NCBI RefSeq assembly: GCF_026230105.1
Contig: NC_079484.1
Span: 10,121,805-10,185,804, forward strand
DNA: 64,000 bases
Direction of reading: 5' to 3'
Source of the DNA: Diorhabda sublineata
Taxonomy: Eukaryota; Arthropoda; Insecta; Coleoptera; Chrysomelidae
A model generated the notes under the pieces. The model was given only the letters and a program-made list of their open reading frames with translations, was not told where the DNA came from and did no database searches. The position numbers and the translations under genes were made by a program. Below, in pieces: positions 56,080 to 64,000 of this stretch (positions within the stretch are counted from its first letter, which is position 1; every line of letters begins with the position of its first letter).

Positions 56080-57359
56080 CAGGGTGTCTTATAACGACTC
56101 AGCTACTTTAGTTGGGAAAAAAATACATTATACTTATTTTTATATGTATTTATTGGTATAAATTAGAAGAAACAAAATTTTACTTTTTGAACACGACATT
56201 GCTTAAATGACGGCTATCACATTGACTGTACTCCACAAACCGTTTGCGTACATTTTAAAAAACTTTTTGATGAAGTTATCTTTTCTCCAATATTGTTCCT
56301 TAAATCTGTCAAATTTCGTGGATTATTCTCATAAACCACGCTCTTTTTTATCAGGTTATTTCAGAGGCAATTTCAAATTTAAGATTATCTTGTTTAGAAA
56401 ACACAAAGAATTAATATTATATGACTTGAGGTATTACAAAAATTTAGGTATAAAATTACATTGTCTTTGTTTTTACCGCAATGCCGCTAGAGCGCAGTCC
56501 ACGCAGAGAGTATAAATAGAGTCTAATAGAAGAATGCTTTCGCGCTACTCTAATTTTTCGTAATAAAGTAATAATCCTGATATTTTCTACATTATTATCA
56601 AATTTCCTGGATTATTCTCGTAGACCACGGTCTTAAGATAACCCCACAAGAAAAAATCAGGTGGGGCCAAGTCAGGGCTCCGAGGCAATGCAGCTAAAGA
56701 GTTGTTTATGGTATGTGATATGGCCCCATCCTTTTGGAACCTTGTCAAACGATTATAATGCTCACATTGTTGCAGTTGAGGCCCGAAAACATTGCGTATC
56801 ATGTTGACATAGCGTGCAGAAGTTTTAGTCACTGATGTCCTCTGTTATCTTCATAAAAGTAAGGCAGTTCGTCGACATATCGACCCACAAGGTGACTTTT
56901 GCGCTATGCAACGGTCGTTTATGTAAGATCTGTGGATTTTTTTCTCCCCAAAAACGTCAATTTTGGAAATTTACGTATCCGTCCGAATGAAAATGCGCCT
57001 CATCGCTGAAGAACATATTGTTGAAAATGTTAAATCTCTCTAACATTGCATTCATAAAATTCAATCTTTAGGACTAAATCAGATCGCATTATGCGGTGAA
57101 TTGTCGATCTTGATCTTGATAATCCCAGTTGAGACGCTTTCTGACTCTGAGTCAAAGTCAAAATCTGCAACTGACTGAATGTTTTCAGGCGTTCTTGCTG
57201 TCCTTGGACGGCCGTAACTAATTTCGCCAATAGTGTTTGGCTTCATGGCAACTGAAAATTTAAGGAACACGCTAGTTAACGACCCACGCGCCGCCCTTGT
57301 CCCACGCATTGTTTGGTTCTTACACTCTTGAAATAGTTGGATCGTTTTGAGACACCCTG
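56080..57359 (-). mobile_element. Tc1/mariner-superfamily transposon with well-matched ends and an internal insertion
   Basis: A 1,280-bp element with TA at both borders (56078-56079, 57360-57361). The 32-bp ends CAGGGTGTCTTATAACGAC and CAGGGTGTCTCAAAACGAT continue with CA-CTA-TT-A, differing at only a few positions. On the minus strand, RPRTARTPENIQSV (about 57210) and QLGLSRSRSTIHRIMRSDL are the helix-turn-helix region. FFSDEAHFHSDGYVN (about 57010) has the first catalytic Asp. KDGAISHTIN and LPRSPDLAPPDFFLWGYLK (56600-56760) have the second and third. The C-terminus (LTDLRNNIGEKITS, about 56260) is displaced by roughly 250 bp of inserted sequence, and a 35-bp segment (GGATTATTCTC-TA-ACCACG) occurs on both sides of it. 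All three acidic positions survive, but frameshifts prevent expression. Confidence 0.9.
56346..56597. repeat. insertion inside the Tc1-like element
   Basis: This 250-bp segment splits the transposase C-terminus. Most of it (56390-56570) belongs to a dispersed repeat also present at 53715-54035. The host sequence GGATTATTCTCATAAACCACG / GGATTATTCTCGTAGACCACG flanks it on both sides. That could be a duplication from insertion or from a partial tandem copy of the transposase. Confidence 0.65.
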
Positions 57360-57361
57360 TA

Positions 57362-58105
57362 TAAACATTGTTAATAACAGAAACAAGCTAAATATTTCGT
57401 CCTTCTGTAAAATACCCTTGCCAGTTTTATAGTCTCTTCTATCAAGTCGTAACAAAAATTGGGAACAAGTAACGTGAGTCTTCTGCTGTCTTGCTAATTT
57501 ATAGGAAAAGAAAATGGATGAATGGAAAAATCAGTGTGAAAATATAGTCGTTTGCATCCGCATCACGCTCATTCAATCATAAAGAATCATAAAAAAATCC
57601 GAAGCGTGAATTTGTTACATAAACCGCCTTGGTTGGTGAGTTAATTTCATAGAGTTAATATTAAAGATAGAGAGAGCACCATAAATCTGGAATTGTACTA
57701 TTTGAAGAGAAAGAAAGAACATGGATGTACAATTCACTATTTCTTTTTACACAATTAAAATCAAAACTTCTTAATCTCCTTCTTCGCCGTTCCTATAACT
57801 AGAAACTTTGACGTCATGGCGATGTAATAGAATATAGTAAAGAGAGACAGAGAGTGGTATACCAATGCTCTTTTTCTCTCCATCAGCAGTTCTGGTCCAC
57901 TATCTCACTAGCTCCCAAACCCCCCTATACTTAATATTAATTATTTTGTCACTTTACTACATAGGTAGTGGAAAAGTGAAAATTGGTGGAAAACAATTAG
58001 AGATTTGGGAGGAAATTAACATTTTGTTTCATATTCAGCACTTTCTGTGAGGAAGAAAACTCAAATAGAGAATAACATGACAACTACAACGAGAATTCTG
58101 CAATG
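57362..58105. other. no recognised feature
   Basis: A 61-codon plus-strand frame (57865-58050) has a hydrophobic start and no known motif. Confidence 0.4.
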
Positions 58106-58119
58106 CAATTGAAATGGTA

Positions 58120-58235
58120 AAAAAATATTATGGACGCGCAGTTAAGGTCTCTTTCATTTTGATGATCACTTGGAACGCTTTTCGCAAGATGGATGCCACG
58201 TTTACTCACAATAGAACTTGTTATTTAACGTTTTT
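58120..58235 (+). mobile_element. mariner fragment
   Basis: A frame reads ARWMPRLLTIE around 58185-58215, matching the 'LCARWVPRLLT(M/I)EQK' block of mariner, with a preceding LDDHLERF-like segment. Compare RLLTMEQKQHRED at 6.8 kb. About 110 bp only. Confidence 0.5.
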
Positions 58236-58249
58236 TAATCGCACCAGGG

Positions 58250-59885
58250 AATCTCTCCAAATATACAGAAGAGAAAAATAGAATCAAAGCCATAAAACGA
58301 GATTACTGGGCAAAATTCACAAGCGACATAGATCATGACCTATATGGAGCACAGAAGAAGTGTGGAAGATGCTCAAGAACAGGAAAAAGCCAACAAACAA
58401 ATTTGTGCAAACGAAAGGAGTCACCAAAGACGTATGGGAAATATATTTCAGGAAACTTTATAACACCGAAGAAGCATAGAAAACTACGCAACAAATCAGC
58501 AAATATCACTGAACGAAGAAGAAGTAATGGTAAAAATAAAAAACTGAAAAACAGAAAAGCCCTCTAAACAAACCTCATACCAAACGAACTTCTAAAATAT
58601 GTCGGTCCCGAGCTAGGGAAACATTTAAAAATTCTCTATAACAAAATTTTGGAAACATTGGAAATAAGTACATTCGGAAAGGTAGAAAAGTATAACAATT
58701 GCTATATTTATGAAAGGACAGAAGACGCACCCAGACAACTACAGGGGCATAACGCTGCTGAACGCAAGCATGAAACTCTTCACTAGCATTTTAAAGGAAA
58801 GACTTGAAACACAAATAACGAACAGGCAAGGACAACAAGGCTTCAGACGAAACAAATCGACAACCGACGACATATTAACCATTAAACAATTAAAAGACAA
58901 ATCGATCGAATGAATACTAATATAGAATGAAACGCCAGATACCATCGTGAGAGCAGTCCGCAGTCTCAATACAAACAACAAGACCAAAGTAAAGACAGGA
59001 GACACTTATAAGGAAGAGATACCAATACCAGGAGGCGTCAGGCAGGGCGACAGCATCAGCCCATTTCTGTTTAATCCCTTAATGGACAGAATTATAGAGG
59101 AAGTATCATCACTGAATATGGGGTACCGAATGGGACAGAATAAAAGAATTAGCATGTTATGATACGCCGCCGATGTAGCTATTTTCGCGTAAACGCAAGA
59201 CGACATACAGAGACAACTACAAAAATTCTGCCAGATCAGACAAGCAATGAACATGACTATATCCACAGAAAAAACGGAAAGAGAGCCTTTGCTTTGCTAA
59301 AGAGCCAGTACGATGTAGTTCAGGACAAATTCATCGAACAAGTCTCACAACTTAAATACGTGGGTATGAACCAATCGAACTATGACGACACAGTGAAGAA
59401 CCTAAGAAGCCAGATCAACAAAGCGACTGCCTTATCGGGCTGCTTAAGGCAGATAATATGGGCGAACGAATACATGCGAAAGGATAGCAAGGTTAGGATT
59501 TATAAGACTTGTATCAGACCAATCATGACATACGGAATAGAAACCAGAGAAGAAACCAACAAAACGAAAACATGTTTCGGATAGCCGAAATGAAAACGCT
59601 CAGGACTATAGTGGGAGAAACAAGAGTAGTTCGAATCAGGAACACTGACATCAGGGAACAATGTGGGGTGCAAGACATCGTAAGATGGGGGAGACAAAGA
59701 AAAAGATACTGGTACGCCCACGTGAGAAGAATGGAAAAGAGTAGACACACATCGTACTTGAAGGGAAACCAATAGGGAAAAGAGAACCCGGACAACCACC
59801 TAAGAGATGGATGGACAGCTGGCAGTCCACCTCCCAGGAACTTAAGATCGTGAGATCTTAAAAACGAATAATAAGAAGAAGAAGT
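58250..59885 (+). mobile_element. RTE-type LINE, 5'-truncated, longest copy in the window
   Basis: Read with frameshifts, the plus strand gives most of the RT and C-terminal part of an RTE-type protein. VWKMLKNRKKPTNKFVQTKG and IYFRKLYNTEEA lie near 58360-58480. DNYRGITLLNASMKLFTSIL lies near 58735. GQQGFRRNKSTTDDILTIKQ follows in the same frame (58710-58913). GGVRQGDSISPFLFNPLMD (about 59030) is the RT motif 'GVRQGD.LSP.LFN'. YAADVAIFA (59163) stands where the catalytic YADDAVL belongs, so one Asp is lost. Then QVSQLKYVGM, INKATALSGCLRQIIWANEY and VRIYKTCIRPIMTYGIETR form the thumb and tail, and EMKTLRTIVG with RWGRQRKRYWYAHVRRME forms the C-terminal end. It finishes at GAATAATAAGAAGAAGAAG, a simple-repeat tail. 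The endonuclease domain is missing. The 48.5-kb fragment is a relative in reverse orientation. Confidence 0.9.
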
Positions 59886-59889
59886 TTAA

Positions 59890-60290
59890 CCGCAATATGT
59901 ACGAGATTTTGCGCTTTTATAGATAAGTACCAAAATCTTCAGATTGAGGTCGAAAAGTTTTCAGAAAACTCTGGGTTTCGAACATTTATATTCTATGCGA
60001 ATTTTTTTAGCCTTGCATGTTTAATTTTATCGTACTATTCTGAATCGACAAATTATCTATCATTATTATCTATTTCGAGACAAACTGTTGCTACCTACAA
60101 TTCTACCAAGAAACGATCTTTTTTTATATATTCCATATATAGGTTCATGATTAAAATTGAAATAATTCAAATTCAACTTTTAATAAAACGCCAAAACAGA
60201 TCGTCACGAAAATTTTCTAAATAGGATGTCTGATGTTAATTTTTATTTGGCATATTTTTCCACACTATTCTCTTTTTATTATTTATGACC
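59890..60290. other. no recognised feature
   Basis: AT-rich spacer between the RTE tail and the large hairpin. Confidence 0.4.
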
Positions 60291-60296
60291 AGTCCT

Positions 60297-61560
60297 CTGT
60301 GGCAAATCATTCCCATACCCAAATATATGACGATATTTGTATTTGACCCGGGTAGATAACTTTTGTAACCAAAAAAAAATAATGAGGAGAAACGTTTTGG
60401 AAAAGGAAGATAATATAACAAGAGTGAAAGAATAAATAATTTACAGGCAATCAAAGGTCAAGATGTAGAAAGGGGTGTGTTTTTAAGAGTAAAAAACGGT
60501 TTATCTACCGGTAAAATTTCAAGTCCTATGGAAAAAAAGCCAGCACGATTATAAGTAATGAAAAACTTTCGTATTCACACTTTTTTCAAATAACCTTAAA
60601 ATTTGTGTGACAAATTGAAATAACCATGTTTTTGGTTTCCTATATTTCTTTCACAAAATTTGATGAAAAATTACCTTCTCATGTCTCAAACACACTGTAA
60701 TTTATTTGATTGGAAATATCTATTTTTCCGCCTTATTTTGACTTAATATCGAAAAAGATCCCTAATTTTCAATCGAAAATTCTCGCGTCAAAATGTCAAC
60801 TTTTTTAAAACAGTTGATGAGTTTTTTGTTTATTGAAATCTCTACTTTCTGATGATGTAAAAAATATTACCATCACCATAGTAAATTTTCTCAAAAAAAA
60901 GCAAACAAAACAGAATCCGAAAACTTTTTTTCATTTATACAATTTTCGGTTAATCAATGAGGTTTTAAACTCTAATTACACGAAAAATGTCATATTCCAT
61001 GTTGCATTAATAAACGTAAGTAATTTTAATAAATATTTCAAAATAGTACGCAATGATTAATAAAAATTTCGGATTCAAGCTTTTTTGGTTCGTTTTTACC
61101 TTTATTAAGAAAATTTGGTAATATTTTCATATCATCAGAAAGTAAAAATTTTAACGAACAAGAAGCCCACTAAAATTTTTGAAAAAAGCGGATATTTTGA
61201 CGAGAGAATTGTAGAATTTTCGAATTTTTTTGTAAAAGGAAGATAAAAAAACCAGAAACTTGGTTATTGTAATTTATTACATAAATTTTGAGGTGAAAAA
61301 AGGGTCAATACAAAAGTTGTAGATCTTTTTATTACCTACAACTTTGTCATTCAACTATTTTCCATAGGACTTGAAATTTTGGAAGAAACCGAGATTTGTT
61401 TACCCTTAAAAACTCACCCCTTTACACTTTCCGACCTTAGATCGCCCGTAAATTATTTTTCTTTCTATATTATTTTTTTTTGTTTAAAAATTATCTACCC
61501 TGGCCTAATACTAATATCGTAGTCATATATATGGGTATGAGAATGATTTGCTATAGGGAG
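60297..61560. mobile_element. giant hairpin (foldback) element
   Basis: The left side from CTGTGGCAAATCATTCCCAT (60297) through GACCCGGGTAGATAAC, AGGGGTGTGTTTTTAAGAGT, AAATTTCAAGTCCTATGGAAA and ACTTTCTGATGATGTAAAAA (about 60845-60865) is repeated as reverse complement on the right side. On that side the complement runs GCAAATCATTCTCATACCCA at 61557 backward through CCAGGGTAGATAAT, AGGGGTGAGTTTTTAAGGGT, AAATTTCAAGTCCTATGGAAA and ACTTTCTGATGATATGAAAA (61128-61147). The arms are about 610 and 490 bp, with scattered indels, around a central loop of about 160 bp. No transposase motif was read within. It is the largest symmetrical structure in the window; as RNA it would form a very long stem. Confidence 0.88.
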
Positions 61561-61584
61561 CTAGTCGTAAATAAAAAAGAGAAC

Positions 61585-61610
61585 AGGTGTGTGTGTGTGT
61601 GTGTGTGTAA
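61585..61610. repeat. (GT)n microsatellite
   Basis: About 11-12 GT units just right of the large hairpin. The neighbouring frame at 61589-61810 begins with a Cys-Val run that is simply a translation of this repeat. Confidence 0.9.
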
Positions 61611-61989
61611 TTGAAAAGATGACAAATGCAAATTTTGTTATATTCTCTTCCTTTTCCGATAAGTTTTATCGTACCATTATTTATTTTTCTCTTTTTAGCA
61701 TTTTCAAAGATCTAAGCCCTGGTGTATATATGGATTTCATAACAATAGCCTCTAGTGCCGAGTACAAATATCAATATGTTTGTTCCATCAAGAAATCCTG
61801 GACTAATTAGGTAATAATTTAGGATTTTCAATTCAGCATGTTCCATGAAACATAGCAGAATTTAGTTTTCTGTTGGACGGATTCCTGAATGATTTTTCAT
61901 TTATATATGTTACAGTACACATATTATAGTCGCAGAAAAGATAATAATGTGATAATTTATTCTAAAATTCGCAAAATCTATGTTAAAAC

Positions 61990-62480
61990 CCTCGCGATAA
62001 ACAAACCACGCAGAATTTGGAATAAAAAATTTATAGTGAATTCATTATTAGCAGATGACACTAGCGTAACCTGTCCAGATATACAAGCCTAGTTTGACGC
62101 GAACCGTCTATGTTTAAACACTGATAACTCACTGTTGTAACCCATAAAAGAGTTTTACCAGCTTTAAATCTCAACAGTGATATAATGCGATCATCAAATT
62201 CAATCAAGTTTCTTGGTCTAGATATTGACGGTGCCGATCACTGATCTAAACATGAAGGAAAATTGGCAAAAAAATTATCCTCTGCTTGTTTTAACAACTC
62301 ACTCCTGATCTGGTGAAAAATTCCATCATCTTCGGTGCCAAAAAATTCAATTCAATCAGTTACCTTCAGAATTAAAAAGCTTATTTCTATTTAACGATTC
62401 ATTCTATGTAAGCGTGCACTCCGGATTTGAGAAGAATCCACAAACTTTTCGAACCATCCAAAAGCAGTTTAAAATCAGTT
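61990..62480 (+). mobile_element. jockey/CR1-type LINE RT fragment
   Basis: One frame at 62046-62091 reads LLADDTSVTCPDIQ, the catalytic '(Y/F)ADDT' motif with both Asp residues but Leu-Ala in place of the aromatic-Ala. Another at 62092-62130 reads FDANRLCLNTDN, the 'W...N.L.LN..K' strand. Near 62195-62240 comes SSNSIKFLGLDIDGAD, the 'FLG..ID..L' strand, and then KLAKKLSSACF. The order and spacing are those of a jockey/CR1-like RT C-terminal half. The upstream palm and the whole endonuclease are missing. A second scrap of this type is at 46300-46800. Confidence 0.75.
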
Positions 62481-62484
62481 CAAG

Positions 62485-63358
62485 TTTCAAATGTTTGTTT
62501 CAATATTGAACATCACAATTGGGAGTTCAATCCATTGCTCATTGTAATTGCTGATACTTCGGACTATTTCTGATTGTTGTTAGAACGTACTAATAAGATT
62601 TACCGTAAGAAAGATGAAAATATTCTAAAATTGTACTGGAAATACGGAATAATTCTACAACAATTTCATAACGTAGCAATACGATATGCTATTTGTATGT
62701 GAGCTGCATTTTTTCCTATAGCAATTTGCATGCCCGAAGAAAATGTTACTGTACACTCCTTACATAAATAATTGCCATTTCCGTTGATATACAAATACAT
62801 TCTTAAGCCACATCTGGTTACTTAAGCTAGAAGTGTGATTTATCTGTTTAATGACGTAATATTTGTAAATGTTGTACAAAATGAATAAATTATTACATTT
62901 ATAGAAAATACCGGCACATTTGTACCGTTGTATGATTAAAGGAATTACAGTAATAATAAAAAAAATGTTGTGAAAACCATGAACTTTCATATAATTAATG
63001 TAGGTGGGTGCTAATTTATACATACACTATTAAATCCATCCATTTTTGTAACCCAACTGTGATAATTGCCTTGGTTGAGTTAAATAGTTTTGAAATATAA
63101 AAATGTAATGAAAACAAAAAACAAGAATGCTTGTTAATTATTAAGAATGAAATTGAATTATTACCAAGAAGACTTAAGGATAAAATGAAATTAAGAAGAA
63201 TCCATCCAAGATAATAAGACAGTAGAAGTGCAAAGATAGAAGGAGTTTAAAAATAGAAAAAAAAATAGATAATAAAATGGATGGTAATATGAATAGTTAT
63301 AGCAAATTAAAATAGAAATAATTGTAAGAAATATTGCAATAAAACATAAATGGATGAG
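62485..63358. other. no recognised feature
   Basis: Small minus-strand frames at 62760-63023 and 63307-63501 have no known motif. The latter lies partly inside the mariner. Confidence 0.4.
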
Positions 63359-63360
63359 AT

Positions 63361-64000
63361 ACGAGGGTTGCTACTTAAGTTTTGATTTGAGATATTGTAA
63401 CAATAATGTGAATGTGTCAAATCTGACATTCCCATTATAAAGGGTGACATTTTAATGGTAAACGTACTCAGAACGTGTGTAATTTGAGAAATTTGAAACA
63501 TTCATCCTGGTCAAAAAATGGAAATAAGTCTCGAAAATTTTTGTGCAATGATTTTCTATGACTTTCGACGTGGATTAAATCAACAGCAGTGTGCCGACCA
63601 ACTCGCTTCGGGTCTTTCAAGACGAGCTAAGTCCAATAAAAGTTGTTTGCGTACGAAGCACTTCGAAGCAAATGGTCGGATGTTTTTTTGGAATAGTTAG
63701 ACATGTAGCCATCGTTCCATTAGAGCAACGTAGAACGGATGTTTCTGAATGGTAGACTAGCATTTGTTGGCCAGAGGTGTTCGAAAAAATCAAGGAATCC
63801 CATTGCAAACGACGAATCATTATTCACCCCGACAATCCGAGCTCTCACACGTTTTTCTACATCTGAAGTGTTCAAGTCACAGTTTTTGGAGGTACCTCAA
63901 TTGGAATAGAAAACACAAATGGTTCAAGTGTATCGAACTTGATGAAGAATATTTTGAAAAACAAAAAAGTCATATCCAATTATAAATATTTGTTTTTATT
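63361..64000 (+). mobile_element. internally deleted mariner, cut by the window edge
   Basis: The left end begins ACGAGGGTTGCTACTTAAGTTT, a mariner-type terminal repeat. The frame from 63518 starts MEISLENFCAMIFYDFRRGL then NQQQCADQL, the N-terminal helix-turn-helix. About 140 residues, including the first catalytic Asp, are then missing. The sequence resumes with VGCFFGIVRHVAIVPLEQRR and, after frameshifts, RRIIIHPDNPSSHT with the second Asp (about 63812-63853). Another gap removes the third Asp block. The frame 63764-63985 ends CIELDEEYFEKQKS, the transposase C-terminus. The right terminal repeat is beyond the window. A fourth mariner lineage in this region. Confidence 0.85.

Noticed and set aside
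58739..59799. Minus-strand frames of 86-99 codons at 58739-59005, 59006-59266 and 59500-59799
   Set aside because: All are antisense to the well-supported RTE protein on the plus strand.
1..64000. Search by eye for tRNA genes (B-box-like GGTTCGAA strings, e.g. near 12463 and 21704)
   Set aside because: The strings lie in transposase or AT-rich DNA and no cloverleaf partner sequences were seen around them. A tRNAscan run would be decisive.

Overview
This window reads as AT-rich arthropod intergenic DNA, most likely from an insect and possibly a beetle (low confidence). The evidence is the transposon fauna: several mariner lineages, Tc1-like elements, DUF4817-type transposases that end in a '(H/Y)FEHLL'-like tail, a PIF/Harbinger copy with a MADF partner gene, RTE and jockey/CR1-type LINEs, a Penelope-like GIY-YIG fragment and a tyrosine-recombinase remnant. 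I found no intact host gene, rRNA, convincing tRNA or CRISPR array. Nearly all open frames are under 160 codons. Those I recognise are broken transposon proteins, and many of the rest are antisense to them.

Layout. 0-10 kb: a Tc1-like copy with TA-flanked inverted ends (2038-3304), a mariner tail, a jockey-type reverse transcriptase (RT) scrap fused to a DUF4817-type transposase scrap (4437-5270), and two mariners (6306-7234 and 9115-10165). 10-16 kb: a diverged dispersed repeat (10.2-11.1 and 13.2-14.1 kb) with a mariner between its copies (11486-12735), then a small Harbinger element with TTA target duplications (14361-15320). 15.5-25 kb: more DUF4817-type copies, one with long inverted arms (16604-18172), a perfect 36-bp palindrome (20131-20166), an RTE endonuclease scrap, a decayed Cys-rich multicopy gene, and a nested foldback (23661-24783).

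25-40 kb: two copies of one long-terminal-inverted-repeat (TIR) DUF4817-type family (26321-28040 and 35022-36837), a third Tc1/mariner-superfamily copy (31560-32690), a Penelope scrap, LINE 3' scraps, and a second copy of the 11.5-kb mariner in reverse orientation (38337-39558). 40-52 kb: a decayed 'SDNC' multicopy protein, RTE fragments, a mauritiana-like mariner, jockey/CR1-type RT, an eroded tyrosine recombinase (49337-50010) and a LINE RNase H tail. 52-64 kb: a Tc1-like copy with a 32-bp near-identical TIR and an internal insertion (56080-57359), the longest RTE copy (58250-59885), a very large hairpin element (60297-61560), an RT scrap and a mariner cut by the window edge.

Functionally there is no pathway here. 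The interest lies in genome ecology: elements nested in each other, both strands loaded with related sequences, and several long hairpins able to fold as RNA. This is the composition expected of heterochromatic or intergenic transposon graveyards, and of some small-RNA source loci. Family assignments rest on protein motifs read by eye from translations; percent identities and copy ages were not computed.
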